From: Paracoccus saliphilus
GTDB lineage: Bacteria; Pseudomonadota; Alphaproteobacteria; Rhodobacterales; Rhodobacteraceae
Length of the DNA: 64,000 bases
Assembly (NCBI GenBank): GCA_003255745.1
Contig: QKYL01000010.1
Location: 62,001 to 126,000, forward strand
Direction: 5' to 3'
The translations under genes were made by a program, and so were the position numbers. Of the stretch, positions 27,574-36,433 are shown one piece after another. Position 1 is the first letter of the stretch. Each line of letters begins with the position of its first letter. The notes beneath the pieces are model-generated. The model made no database searches, was not told the DNA's origin, and saw only the letters and a program-made list of their open reading frames with translations.

Positions 27574-28943
27574 TGCAGCCGCAACCGGTATCCGAGGGGT
27601 TCCTCGACGGCCTGATCGCGCAATTGGGAATGATGCCGGGGTCGCGGCCACGCATCTCTGGGCGGGTGCTGCGTTATGACGGGCTGACGGTCGAGACGAC
27701 AGGCTTTCCCGCAAGCCCCGGCGCATTGGTCAGCATCGTGACCCTGGACGGCACGCCGACCCTGGCCGAGGTCGTGGGCTTTCGCGACAACCGCAACCTG
27801 CTGTTCCTGACCGAGCCGCAGGCCGTGATCGAGGCCGGGGCCGAAGCCTGGCTGGTCGCGGGTGGTCAGGATGTGGGCGTGGGTCCCGAACTGCTGGGCA
27901 GGGTGATCGACGCGCGCGGCGCCGCGCTGGACGGCCGCCCCGATCCCTGCACGACCGAAACATGGCCGCTGCACGGGCGCCAACTGAACCCGCTGATGCG
28001 GGCTGCCGTGGACCATCCGCTGGACGTGGGCGTGCGGTCCATCAACGCGGCCCTGACCCTGGGCGAGGGGCAGCGCATCGGCGTCGTCGCGGGCTCGGGC
28101 GTGGGCAAGTCGGTCCTGATCGAGATGATGGCCCGCAAGGCCGCTGCCGACGTGGTGGTGATCGCCCTGATCGGCGAACGCGCACGCGAGGTCGGCCATT
28201 TCGCCCGCCGGCTGATGCAGGGCGAGGCCGCAGCCCGCAGCTGTCTGCTGGCGGTGCCGGCGGACCGGTCGCCGTTGCTGCGGCTGCGCGGAGTGCGCCG
28301 GGCCATGGCCATCGCCGAATGGTTTCGCGCCCAGGGACAGCGCGTGCTGCTGATCGTGGACAGCCTGACCCGCGTTGCCCATGCGCAGCGCGAGATCGGC
28401 CTGGCCCTGGGCGAACAGCCGACCGCCAAGGGTTATCCGCCCTCGGTCGTGGCGATGATCCCGTCGCTGCTGGAACGTGCGGGGCCGGGGCTGGCGGGGC
28501 AGGGGACGATCACCGCGATCTGCACCGTGCTGGCCGACGGCGACGACACGACGAACGACCCGGTGGTGGACACCGCGCGCGGCATCCTGGACGGGCACCT
28601 GGTCCTGTCGCGGCGGCAGGCGCAGATGGGGCTTTATCCCGCCGTGGACATTCCGCAATCCGTCAGCCGGGTGATGACCGACATCGTCGATCCCCAGCAC
28701 CTGTCTGCCGCGCTGCGGCTGCGGCGGCTGATCGCCTCCTATCTGGACAACCGCGACCTGGTGATGATGGGCGGCTATGCCCCCGGCCAGGACCCGGTCC
28801 TGGACGAGGCGCTGCGGCTTTGGCCGCAGATCTGTGGCCTGATCACGCAGGGCCAGGACGAGGGCACCAGCCTGGCCGACAGCCGCGAGGCGCTGGTCGC
28901 CCTGATGACGCGGGACGCCCTTCAAAGCGGGGGCGCCGCATGA
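27573..28943 (+). CDS. fliI: Flagellar export ATPase FliI
   Basis: The 456-residue F1-beta-like ATPase has Walker A 'VVAGSGVGKSVLIEMMARK', Walker B 'VLLIVDSLTRVAHAQREI' and the flagellar/type III signature 'GLALGEQPTAKGYPPSVV'. It energises substrate unloading at the export gate. I start at the ATG of 27573, overlapping the fliH stop, rather than at the preceding GTG. Confidence 0.97.
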   Translation: MQPQPVSEGFLDGLIAQLGMMPGSRPRISGRVLRYDGLTVETTGFPASPGALVSIVTLDGTPTLAEVVGFRDNRNLLFLTEPQAVIEAGAEAWLVAGGQDVGVGPELLGRVIDARGAALDGRPDPCTTETWPLHGRQLNPLMRAAVDHPLDVGVRSINAALTLGEGQRIGVVAGSGVGKSVLIEMMARKAAADVVVIALIGERAREVGHFARRLMQGEAAARSCLLAVPADRSPLLRLRGVRRAMAIAEWFRAQGQRVLLIVDSLTRVAHAQREIGLALGEQPTAKGYPPSVVAMIPSLLERAGPGLAGQGTITAICTVLADGDDTTNDPVVDTARGILDGHLVLSRRQAQMGLYPAVDIPQSVSRVMTDIVDPQHLSAALRLRRLIASYLDNRDLVMMGGYAPGQDPVLDEALRLWPQICGLITQGQDEGTSLADSREALVALMTRDALQSGGAA

Positions 28944-29347
28944 CGCGGGCGCGGCTGTTCGAGCTGATTTCCCGGCGCGAGGCCGCGCGTCTGGCCGGCC
29001 TGTCACGCGACCGCGCGGCGGTTCTGGGCCAGGCCCAGCAGGCCGAGGTGCTGAGCCAGCGCCTGAGCCGCATGATGGATGAGCTGGCCCCGCGCCAGGG
29101 CGTCACAGCGGCCGCGACCCTGCGCGATGCGGGCCTGCTGGCCGCGAGCCTGGCCGCCGAGGCCGACCGCCAGCAGGGCCGGATCGAACAAGCCCGCCAA
29201 GAGGCCGAGCGCCTGCGCTTGTTGATCGGCCAGCACGACCACCGCCGGCGGCTGAGCGCGGATGCCGCCAGCGCCGCCCGTGTCGATGCCGCGGCCGAGG
29301 CCGAGACGCGCGCCGCAACCTTGGCCCCCGCGCGCAGAAATACCTGA
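28940..29347 (+). CDS. fliJ: FliJ-like flagellar export chaperone
   Basis: The 135-residue protein is almost entirely alpha-helical and Ala/Arg/Glu-rich, as expected for the two-stranded coiled coil of FliJ, and sits directly after fliI with an ATGA overlap. Sequence identity in FliJ is low, so the call rests on position, length and coiled-coil character. It is the last gene of the fleT operon; the sigma-54 site for fliK follows. Confidence 0.72.
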   Translation: MTRARLFELISRREAARLAGLSRDRAAVLGQAQQAEVLSQRLSRMMDELAPRQGVTAAATLRDAGLLAASLAAEADRQQGRIEQARQEAERLRLLIGQHDHRRRLSADAASAARVDAAAEAETRAATLAPARRNT

Positions 29348-29360
29348 AGCGCGGCAGGAT

Positions 29361-29375
29361 TGGCATTCAAATTGC
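29361..29375 (+). promoter_or_regulatory. Sigma-54 promoter of the fliK operon
   Basis: TGGCATTCAAATTGC matches the GG-N10-GC signature, with a full TTGC at -12. It lies 13 bases after the fliJ stop and 39 bases before the fliK start. Confidence 0.8.
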
Positions 29376-29414
29376 AGGTGTCCGGGCAGGCAACTGAAAC
29401 CAGAATACGAGCAG

Positions 29415-30899
29415 ATGAACGAGATGATCCTGTCCACGGACATGTCCCCGGTCGGAACAGAGCTTCGGGTGCCCGGTCTGGCGTCCTCCTTGGTGCAAAG
29501 CAAGGGCGGCGGTGACAGGTCCGCCCTTTTTGCGGCAACGCTGGAGGCGGCGGGGTTGGCTCAGGTCGCGGGGGAGGGGGCGGTCGCCGCCCTGCGCCCG
29601 GTGGATGTCACGGAGGCGGCCGGGACCGGGAATCCTGCCGAGGCTGCCGGAACCGTGCCGCAACAGGACCTTCCGCCGGGCTGGCTCCATGTTCTTCCTG
29701 CCCCTCTGGTTTCGACCGCCGAGCGGGTTGTGCAGGGGGAGGGGGCAGAGGCCGTCAAAGTGGCGCAGCCGGAAACGGTGATCACTGAACCACCCCTCCC
29801 CGATGCGAAACCGGGCAGCGAGAAGGGCGAGGGTGCAGCACATCCGCAAGACATGGGCCGGCTTGCAGGTCTGCCGGAAAAGGGTGACGCAGAAGCGCCC
29901 GTCCGACAGGAACAGGCCAACCCGACGGTCGGCGAGCCGGAGGAGGGCGCAGCCTTCGAAGACGCTCCGGCGACAGGTGCCGAACCCCTGCCCTTGGCCC
30001 CGGGGGAGCCGCCCCGCCCTGACGTTTCGCAGGCGGTTCCCCTGCCGGTCCAGCCCGGCCCGGACCCCCGCATCCCCGATGCACGGCCAGAGGCCCCACA
30101 GGCGACAGCCGGGGTCAAACCCGCGCGACCGCCATCCACGCCCCATGCCGCCGCCGTCATGGCCATGCCGGTTCCCATGCCCGTTGCCGGTGCCGCGGCC
30201 GTTCCGGCGCGGGGTCCGGTGCATTCGGGGACAAGCGCGGCGCGGACGCCGGCCGCAGCGCCCGTGGCCGCAGATCCGGCAATGGCAGCCCCGCCCGAAG
30301 GTGCCCCCACGATCACGACCCCTGTTGCGCAGATCACCCCGGTCATGCCCGACAATCCACGCGCGCACCCTGCCGATGTGGCGGCTGATCTTGCTGCCGG
30401 GCCTGGCCCGGACGCCGCGATGCAGGCAGGGGCGGCGCCCTTGCCCGGGGCGCCCGCCACAACGGCTGCACCGGCCATGGCGCCCCCGCTGCCGGGCCTT
30501 TCGCAGCCGCTGGACATGTTGCGCCCCGACTGGACGGGCAGCATTGCCATGACCTTGGCGGAACTGGGCACCGAAGGCGGCACCATGATCGTCGACCTGG
30601 CACCGGAGGAGTTGGGACCCTTGCGCATCACCCTGACCGTCGAGGGCGAGCGGACCACCGTCCAGTTCCAGACCGAAACACCCGAAGCCGCGCGGCTGCT
30701 GTCGCAGGGCGAACGGCAGCTGGCGCTGGATCTGGCCCGTGGCGGCATGAACCTTGCAGGACACGAGGCGAACCCGGGCGGCGGCTGGGGCGGGCGCAAT
30801 GGCCGGCCGCAGACCGGCGGGGCAGGCCTTGATGCCGGCTTGCCTTCTGCCCCGGTCCTGGCGCCGCACCATCGCGGCATCGTCAACCTGATTGCATGA
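29415..30899 (+). CDS. fliK: Flagellar hook-length control protein FliK
   Basis: The 494-residue protein has a long, proline/alanine/glutamate-rich, low-complexity N-terminal and central part that would act as the molecular ruler, and a conserved C-terminal switch domain (about 375-455): 'LAPEELGPLRITLTVEGERT' followed by 'ARLLSQGERQLALDLARGG'. The ATG at 29415 has only a weak Shine-Dalgarno; ATG 29424 is an alternative. It precedes fliL. Confidence 0.88.
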   Translation: MNEMILSTDMSPVGTELRVPGLASSLVQSKGGGDRSALFAATLEAAGLAQVAGEGAVAALRPVDVTEAAGTGNPAEAAGTVPQQDLPPGWLHVLPAPLVSTAERVVQGEGAEAVKVAQPETVITEPPLPDAKPGSEKGEGAAHPQDMGRLAGLPEKGDAEAPVRQEQANPTVGEPEEGAAFEDAPATGAEPLPLAPGEPPRPDVSQAVPLPVQPGPDPRIPDARPEAPQATAGVKPARPPSTPHAAAVMAMPVPMPVAGAAAVPARGPVHSGTSAARTPAAAPVAADPAMAAPPEGAPTITTPVAQITPVMPDNPRAHPADVAADLAAGPGPDAAMQAGAAPLPGAPATTAAPAMAPPLPGLSQPLDMLRPDWTGSIAMTLAELGTEGGTMIVDLAPEELGPLRITLTVEGERTTVQFQTETPEAARLLSQGERQLALDLARGGMNLAGHEANPGGGWGGRNGRPQTGGAGLDAGLPSAPVLAPHHRGIVNLIA

Positions 30900-30909
30900 G
30901 GTCCCCGAA

Positions 30910-31503
30910 GTGCCCCCTCCAGCCAAAGCCGCAGAACCCGAAGCAGACGCCCCCGCACCCAAGCGCGGCAAGGGCATCAAGGGCATCCTGAAAAGCGTTC
31001 TGGGCGCGCTGGTCTGCATCGGCCTTGGCCTTGGGGCGGGCTGGTACCAGTTCGGGCGCAAGGAAAGCGCGATGGACGAGGCGTTGCGCCTGATCGAACG
31101 CCCAAGCGAGACCTCCGAAGAGGAAACGATCGAGGGCGAGGGCGGCATGCAGAAGGTCGCCAAGCCGCTGCCGGAAACGAACCCCTTCGTCACCAGTTAT
31201 TATGAGTTCGAAGAACCGCTGACGACCAACCCGGCCGGCTCGCGGCGCTTCCTGCAGCTGGGCGTTTCGCTGTCGACCCAGTACGACGCCAGCGTCATGG
31301 CGAATGTCGAACTTCACAAGGCCGCGCTGCGGTCGGACATGCTGGCCGCGATCGGCAGCCTGAGCGAAGAGGACATCGCCGGATTGGAAGGCCGCGAACT
31401 GCTGGCCCAGGTGCTGCGCGACGCAATCAACACGCGGCTGGAAGAGCTGGAAGGCTTTGGCGGCGTCGAGGGCGTCTATTTCCCGTCCTTCATCCTGCAA
31501 TAA
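30910..31503 (+). CDS. fliL: Flagellar basal body-associated protein FliL
   Basis: The 197-residue protein has a charged cytoplasmic start, one membrane helix ('SVLGALVCIGLGLGAGWYQF', about residues 25-44) and a periplasmic domain ending in 'LRDAINTRLEELEGFGGVEG'. FliL surrounds the stator and is essential for motor rotation in R. sphaeroides. I prefer the GTG at 30910 (GAGG upstream); a TTG at 30892 overlapping fliK is also possible. Confidence 0.88.
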   Translation: MPPPAKAAEPEADAPAPKRGKGIKGILKSVLGALVCIGLGLGAGWYQFGRKESAMDEALRLIERPSETSEEETIEGEGGMQKVAKPLPETNPFVTSYYEFEEPLTTNPAGSRRFLQLGVSLSTQYDASVMANVELHKAALRSDMLAAIGSLSEEDIAGLEGRELLAQVLRDAINTRLEELEGFGGVEGVYFPSFILQ

Positions 31504-31507
31504 TCCG

Positions 31508-32482
31508 ATGGCCAAGCCGACCAAACTTTCCTCGACCGAAGTCGCAGCCCTTGTTGGCGGCCTGATCGACAGCGACTTAGCGCAGGACGACAACGACACG
31601 CTGAACGGCCAGCCGATCCGCCCCTATGCCTTCGGGTCGAACGACCTGTCGGGCTTTGGCGATTATCACGGCCTGAAGATGATCAACGAACGGTTCTGCC
31701 GCATCGCGCGGTCGGCGTTCCTGCCCATGCTGCGCTTTCAGCCGCGAATTTCGTGCTTTCCGCCGGAATTGCGGACCTTCGAAGATTACCGCGACAGCCA
31801 GGACAACTTTCTGTCGCTGACCATCAGCGCCAGCGAGGAACTGCGCGGCAGCCTGCTGACGGTCATGGCGCCCTCGTTCATCTCGCAGCTGACCAATGCC
31901 TATTACGGCGGCGGGATCAGCGCCCCGCCCCCCACCCGGACCGAATTCACCGCGACCGAGCATCGGGTCATCGAACTGGTGACCGACCGCCTGAGCGCGG
32001 CGCTGCAACTGGCCTGGCGCGATCTGGTGCCGCTTGGCCTCAGCGTCAGCAGCCGCGAGGAGAACATGCAGTTCATCGCCTTTGCCGACAGCGACGAGAT
32101 GGTCGTGAACTGTTCCTTCATGGTGCAGCTGCCGGGGCTGGAACCTGCGAATTTCGACATCCTCTATCCGCTGCAGATCCTCAAGCCGATCGCCAGCCTG
32201 CTGCGGTCGCGCATGCAGTCCGACCAGCTGACCGAGGATCGCAGCTGGCGCGAAAAGCTGGAACAGGCGGTGATGCGGGTGCCGCTTGGCGTGTCGGTGC
32301 GGCTGTGCCAGCCGCAAGTGCCGCTGTCGCGGCTGATGACGCTGACCGATGGCGAGGTGCTGCCGGTCAGCCTGAACGGCTCGGTCGAGGTGCTGGTCGA
32401 GGGCCAGTCGATGTTCGATGCCCAGCCCGGAGAGCAGGGCGGCCATGCCGCCGTTTCCGTCACCCGCCGACGCCTGGCCTGA
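31508..32482 (+). CDS. fliM: Flagellar motor switch protein FliM
   Basis: The 324-residue protein has an N-terminal CheY-binding segment ('LSSTEVAALVGGLIDSD'), a middle CheC-like domain with 'SQLTNAYYGGGISAPPP' and a C-terminal SpoA/FliN-like domain ('MRVPLGVSVRLCQPQVPLS'). It makes up most of the C-ring wall and receives CheY-P. It starts 4 bases after fliL; fliN follows. Confidence 0.95.
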   Translation: MAKPTKLSSTEVAALVGGLIDSDLAQDDNDTLNGQPIRPYAFGSNDLSGFGDYHGLKMINERFCRIARSAFLPMLRFQPRISCFPPELRTFEDYRDSQDNFLSLTISASEELRGSLLTVMAPSFISQLTNAYYGGGISAPPPTRTEFTATEHRVIELVTDRLSAALQLAWRDLVPLGLSVSSREENMQFIAFADSDEMVVNCSFMVQLPGLEPANFDILYPLQILKPIASLLRSRMQSDQLTEDRSWREKLEQAVMRVPLGVSVRLCQPQVPLSRLMTLTDGEVLPVSLNGSVEVLVEGQSMFDAQPGEQGGHAAVSVTRRRLA

Positions 32483-32503
32483 CCCGAACCCAAGGAGACC
32501 CAG

Positions 32504-32794
32504 ATGACTTCAAGTGACCCCGCCGCCCGCCCCGGAACCGACCACATGCGGCTTCTGGAGAACATCGGCGTTGCGCTGACGGTCGAGGTTGGCCGGGCCG
32601 AGCTGACCATCCGCGACCTGCTGCGCCTGTCCGAGGGTTCGGTGATCGAATTGAACCGCATGGCGGGCGACCCGCTGGACGTGCTGGTGAACGGCACGCC
32701 CATCGCCAAGGGCGAGGTGGTGATGGTTGGCGAACGCTTTGGAATCCGCTTCGGCCAGATCATCACGCCCGAAGAACGCGCCGACGCTGTCTGA
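32504..32794 (+). CDS. fliN: Flagellar motor switch protein FliN
   Basis: The 96-residue protein is a single SpoA domain with 'VALTVEVGRAELTIRDLLRL', 'EGSVIELNRMAGDPLDVLVN' and 'VMVGERFGIRF', all close to the FliN consensus. It starts with a good AAGGAG site and completes the C-ring subunits. Confidence 0.97.
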   Translation: MTSSDPAARPGTDHMRLLENIGVALTVEVGRAELTIRDLLRLSEGSVIELNRMAGDPLDVLVNGTPIAKGEVVMVGERFGIRFGQIITPEERADAV

Positions 32795-32806
32795 TCAGGG
32801 GCCGGG

Positions 32807-32821
32807 TGGCATGAGGCTTGC
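32807..32821 (+). promoter_or_regulatory. Sigma-54 promoter of the fliOPQR-flhB operon
   Basis: TGGCATGAGGCTTGC has GG, ten bases, GC and the full TTGC. It lies 13 bases after the fliN stop and 39 bases before fliO, so the export-gate genes probably have their own start of transcription. Confidence 0.8.
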
Positions 32822-32859
32822 AGCGTCAGGTTGCAGCAAGCCACTAACGGAATGACCCA

Positions 32860-33147
32860 ATGGACCTTCTACGTCCCGACCAGATCCTGACTGCCGCGGC
32901 CTTTCTTGGCGGGCTTGGCCTGCTGTGGTGGCTGGTCATCCGCAACCGGGGTGTCCTGACCGACCGCATCGCCCAGGACCGCCGCCTGAGGGTGCTGGAG
33001 CGGCTGGCCTTGGGACCGGGGGACCATGCACTGATCCTCAGGGTCGATGCGCGCGATTTCCTGCTGGTGCGTGTCAAGGGCGCGCCCGCATTGCTGCACC
33101 CGCTTGCTGGTGACCCTGTGGCCGACCGGGCAGAGGCCGCGCAATGA
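32860..33147 (+). CDS. fliO: Flagellar biosynthesis protein FliO
   Basis: The 95-residue protein has one N-terminal membrane helix ('AAAFLGGLGLLWWLVI') and a small cytoplasmic domain with 'RLRVLERLALGPGDHALILRV', which fits the short FliO family. FliO helps FliP assemble. Position directly before fliP is decisive; its stop region overlaps the fliP start. Confidence 0.82.
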   Translation: MDLLRPDQILTAAAFLGGLGLLWWLVIRNRGVLTDRIAQDRRLRVLERLALGPGDHALILRVDARDFLLVRVKGAPALLHPLAGDPVADRAEAAQ

Positions 33148-33890
33148 GAACCGCAGCGGCGCTGGCCATGCTTCTGTTCCCGGCGCTGGCCGAGGCGCAG
33201 GGCGTTCCCGCATTGACCCTGAACCAGACCGACACCGGCCAAAGCTGGTCGCTGTCGCTGCAGATCCTGGTGCTGATGACGGCGCTGACGGTGCTGCCGT
33301 CGCTGCTGCTGGGGATGACCGCCTTTACCCGCATCATCATTGTGCTGTCGATTTTGCGCCAGGCGCTTGGCACCCAGCAGACGCCCCCGAACCAGGTGCT
33401 GATCGCGCTGGCGATGTTCCTGACCTTCTTCATCATGCAGCCGGTCTTTCTGCAGGTCCATGACCGGGCGCTGGCCCCGGTGCTGGACGAAAGCATGCCC
33501 CAGCAGGAGGGGCTGGTCATCGCCGGCGACATCATGAAGGGATTCATGATCGAGAACACCCGCCAGAACGACCTGGCGATGTTCGCAGAACTGGCGGGCG
33601 ACCAGCCCTATGCCTCGACCGAGGCGGTGCCGATGCGGGTGCTGCTGCCGGCCTACATGACGTCGGAACTCAAGACCGCGTTCCAGATCGGCTTTCTGCT
33701 GTTCCTGCCCTTTCTGGTGATCGACATCGTGATCGCGTCAATCCTGATGGCCCTGGGGATGATGATGGTGTCGCCCGTGCTGGTTGCGCTGCCCTTCAAA
33801 CTGCTGCTCTTCGTGCTGGTGGACGGGTGGGCGCTGACCGTGGGATCGCTGGCGGCCGGATACGGGCTTGCGGCCGGGGGGGCAGGCTGA
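33144..33890 (+). CDS. fliP: Flagellar export gate protein FliP
   Basis: The 248-residue protein has a cleavable signal peptide ending near 'LAEAQG', then four membrane helices. Conserved FliP stretches are 'PSLLLGMTAFTRIIIVLSIL', 'ALGTQQTPPNQVLIALAMFL' and 'FLVIDIVIASILMALGMMMV' (each shortened to the core). It forms the pentameric core of the export gate with FliQ and FliR. Confidence 0.97.
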   Translation: MRTAAALAMLLFPALAEAQGVPALTLNQTDTGQSWSLSLQILVLMTALTVLPSLLLGMTAFTRIIIVLSILRQALGTQQTPPNQVLIALAMFLTFFIMQPVFLQVHDRALAPVLDESMPQQEGLVIAGDIMKGFMIENTRQNDLAMFAELAGDQPYASTEAVPMRVLLPAYMTSELKTAFQIGFLLFLPFLVIDIVIASILMALGMMMVSPVLVALPFKLLLFVLVDGWALTVGSLAAGYGLAAGGAG

Positions 33891-34156
33891 TGGAATTCGG
33901 TGCGGGCGTCGACCAGCTGCAGATGGCCTATTGGCTGATTTTGAAGATCGCCGGCCCGGTCCTGGGCGTGGCCCTGGCCGCGGGCCTGGTGATCGGCGTC
34001 CTTCAGGCCGCCACCTCGATCAGCGAAAGCACGCTGAGCTTTGTGCCAAAGCTGGTTGTGGTGTTCCTGACCATGGCGCTGGCCTCGGGCTATATGCTGT
34101 CGGGTCTGGGGGATTACTTCACCTTCATCTTCGACACGATCAGCACGATCCGCTAG
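33890..34156 (+). CDS. fliQ: Flagellar export gate protein FliQ
   Basis: The 88-residue protein has two membrane helices ('[20 protein letters not shown]' and 'LVVVFLTMALASGYML') joined by 'TSISESTLSFVPK', the FliQ pattern. Its ATG overlaps the fliP stop by one base. Confidence 0.95.
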   Translation: MEFGAGVDQLQMAYWLILKIAGPVLGVALAAGLVIGVLQAATSISESTLSFVPKLVVVFLTMALASGYMLSGLGDYFTFIFDTISTIR

Positions 34157-34159
34157 GCG

Positions 34160-34972
34160 ATGGAGGGCGCGGTCTTTACCCTTCCCGGCCTTGATATGGC
34201 GCGGCTGGCAGACCCGGCAGCGGGCTTTTTCTTCGCCATGCTGCGGATCGGCGCCTTTCTGATCGCCTCGCCGGCCTTCGGCGGACGCTATTGCCCCATC
34301 CCGGTGCGGATCGTCGCGGCGATCTGCCTGACGCTGCCCATACTGGACCAGGCCGACCTGCCGGGCGCCGATGCGCTGGCGCGTCTGTCGGTGGTGCCCG
34401 TCGTGATGGCGGAACTGGCCTTGGGACTGACCGCCGGGCTGGTGCTGACGATCCTGTTCGGTGCGGCCGCCATGGCCGGGGACCGGATCGCCAATGCCGC
34501 CGGCCTGGGCTTTGCCATGCAGGTCGATCCTTCGATCGGCGGGCAAAGCCCTGTCGTGGCGCAAATTTTCAGCCTGGCGATGATCATGGTCTTTATCACC
34601 ACTGACAGCCACCTGGTTGCCCTGCGGATCGTCCTGGACAGCTATCAGGCCATCCCCCCCGGCAAGGTCCCCGACATCGGCACGCTGGCTGCGGCAGGAT
34701 TAAAGGCCGGGACCGCGATGTTCGCCATGTCGGCCACGCTGATGCTGCCGGTGGTGGCAGGGCTTCTGGTGCTGAACCTGGGCGTTGGCATCATCACCCG
34801 ATCGGCGCCGCAGCTGAACCTGTTTTCGGTGGGCTTTCCGCTGGCCATCATCGCGGCGCTGGTCCTTTTGTGGCTGACGGTCCCGCAGGTTACCACCGGC
34901 ATGTCGGGCATAGCCCAGGTCGGCACCGAGGCGCTGAACGGCATCTTCACCCCCGGGGACGAGGCACGCTGA
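34160..34972 (+). CDS. fliR: Flagellar export gate protein FliR
   Basis: The 270-residue membrane protein has about six hydrophobic segments; 'FFFAMLRIGAFLIASPAFGG', 'GFAMQVDPSIGGQSPVVAQI' and 'LNLFSVGFPLAIIAALVLLW' are typical of FliR. It completes the FliPQR gate and starts 3 bases after fliQ; flhB begins 1 base after its stop. Confidence 0.95.
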   Translation: MEGAVFTLPGLDMARLADPAAGFFFAMLRIGAFLIASPAFGGRYCPIPVRIVAAICLTLPILDQADLPGADALARLSVVPVVMAELALGLTAGLVLTILFGAAAMAGDRIANAAGLGFAMQVDPSIGGQSPVVAQIFSLAMIMVFITTDSHLVALRIVLDSYQAIPPGKVPDIGTLAAAGLKAGTAMFAMSATLMLPVVAGLLVLNLGVGIITRSAPQLNLFSVGFPLAIIAALVLLWLTVPQVTTGMSGIAQVGTEALNGIFTPGDEAR

Positions 34973-34973
34973 A

Positions 34974-36122
34974 ATGGCCGAATCCAACGACGGCGCCGAA
35001 CGCAGCCAGGAACCGACGCAAAAGCGGCGCGAACAGGCGCAGCGTGATGGCCAGATCCTGACCTCGAAAGAGATGATGGTCTTTGCCACGATGGGTGCGG
35101 GCACGCTGGCGCTGCTGATCCTGCAATCCTTCGGCCCCCAGGCCGCGCTGCGCTGGTCGGCGCAGCTGATGCTGGGCGACAGCGCGACGCTGGACGCGGT
35201 CCTGCTGCCCTCGGTCGTATCGGCGGGGTGGCAGGTGCTTGCCGCGTCGCTGATCGTGGCGGGGCCGGTCATGGTGGCGGCCATCGCCGCGCAGGCGGCC
35301 ATGGGCGGCATCGCCTGGACGCCCAAGGGATATGCCTTCAAGCCCAACAAGATGGACCCGCTGAAGGGGCTCAAACGGATGGTGTCGATGACGGCGCTGG
35401 TCGAACTGGGCAAGGCTGTCGCCAAGGTCGTGCTGCTGGCCGCCGTGGCGCTGGCGGTGACGGCGGGTGCCATGCCGCAGATCATGGGCCTGGGCTGGAT
35501 GACGACCGGGGACGCGATGGAGATCATGGCCGGCCTGATCCTGCGCTTTTTCTTTGCCATGACGCTGATGCTGGGGGTGATCGGCGCCGTTGATCTGTAC
35601 TGGCAGGCCCATAGCCGCAACAAGCAGCTGCGCATGACCTTGGCCGAGGTCAAGCGCGAGCACCGCGAGGACAACGGCTCGCCCGAGCAGAAGGGCAAGC
35701 TGCGCCGTATGCAGATGGACGCCAGCCGCAGGGGCGCCCGCGAACGCGCGGCCCTGCCCGAGGTGCAGACTGCCAGCGTCGTCGTGACCAACCCGCGCCA
35801 TTTCGCCGTGGCCCTGCGTTATCGACCGGGAGAGGACGAGGCGCCGCAGGTCGTGGCCAGCGGCCGCGATGGGATGGCCCTTCAGGTGCGCGACCTGGCG
35901 CGCAAGGCGGGGGTGCCGCTGCTGGAGCTGCCGCCGCTGGCGCGGGCACTGTATTTCACCGGAGAGATCGGCACCCAGATCGACCCGCGTCTGTATGGAA
36001 CCGTTGCCACCGTTCTGGCCCATGTCTGGCGCATCGACCGCGGCATGGCCGAGGATCTGCCCCCCGTCGATCTGCCGCCCGACATGCGGTTCGATGCGAA
36101 CGGCCGGCGCGCGTCCGGATGA
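34974..36122 (+). CDS. flhB: Flagellar export switch protein FlhB
   Basis: The 382-residue protein has an N-terminal four-helix membrane part and a cytoplasmic domain with the autocleavage motif 'VVTNPRHFAVALRY', a form of the conserved Asn-Pro-X-His. 'SQEPTQKRREQAQRDGQI' at the start and 'LRMTLAEVKREHREDNG' before the cleavage domain are also family signatures. FlhB switches export from hook to filament substrates together with FliK. Confidence 0.96.
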   Translation: MAESNDGAERSQEPTQKRREQAQRDGQILTSKEMMVFATMGAGTLALLILQSFGPQAALRWSAQLMLGDSATLDAVLLPSVVSAGWQVLAASLIVAGPVMVAAIAAQAAMGGIAWTPKGYAFKPNKMDPLKGLKRMVSMTALVELGKAVAKVVLLAAVALAVTAGAMPQIMGLGWMTTGDAMEIMAGLILRFFFAMTLMLGVIGAVDLYWQAHSRNKQLRMTLAEVKREHREDNGSPEQKGKLRRMQMDASRRGARERAALPEVQTASVVVTNPRHFAVALRYRPGEDEAPQVVASGRDGMALQVRDLARKAGVPLLELPPLARALYFTGEIGTQIDPRLYGTVATVLAHVWRIDRGMAEDLPPVDLPPDMRFDANGRRASG

Positions 36123-36137
36123 TGGCACGCGATTTGC
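36123..36137 (+). promoter_or_regulatory. Sigma-54 promoter of the three-gene unit after flhB
   Basis: TGGCACGCGATTTGC is a consensus-quality sigma-54 site (TGGCACG-N4-TTGC). It starts right after the flhB stop and is 42 bases before the next start codon, placing the following unknown genes under flagellar control. Confidence 0.85.
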
Positions 36138-36178
36138 AACATTGCCCCGACGGACGGGCAGATGATGGAGGACCAAAG

Positions 36179-36433
36179 ATGCCGACCCGCTATACCAACC
36201 CGCGCGACTGCCGCGTCTGCACCATGGGCCAGCGCCTGTCCACGCTTGGCTTCGCGATCTTTGCCGTTGCGCTGATGGTTGCGCGGCTGGACCCGACGCT
36301 TGGCCCGCTGCAGCGGACGGGACTTGCCGTCTGCGCGCTGCTGTGCGCGGTTGCGGTGTTTCGCAATCCGATTTCCTGGCTGGCGGGCCGCGTGATGCCC
36401 AGCCATGCCCCCACCCGCAAGAGCAGAACATGA
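36179..36433 (+). CDS. Small two-helix membrane protein in a sigma-54-driven motility unit
   Basis: I do not recognise this 84-residue protein. It has two hydrophobic segments ('LGFAIFAVALMVARL' and 'LAVCALLCAVAVFRNPISW') and a Cys pair near the N-terminus ('DCRVC'). A GGAGG site precedes the ATG. The consensus sigma-54 promoter upstream and its position between flhB and fleQ suggest a part in flagellar motor function. It overlaps the next gene by an ATGA junction. Confidence 0.75.
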   Translation: MPTRYTNPRDCRVCTMGQRLSTLGFAIFAVALMVARLDPTLGPLQRTGLAVCALLCAVAVFRNPISWLAGRVMPSHAPTRKSRT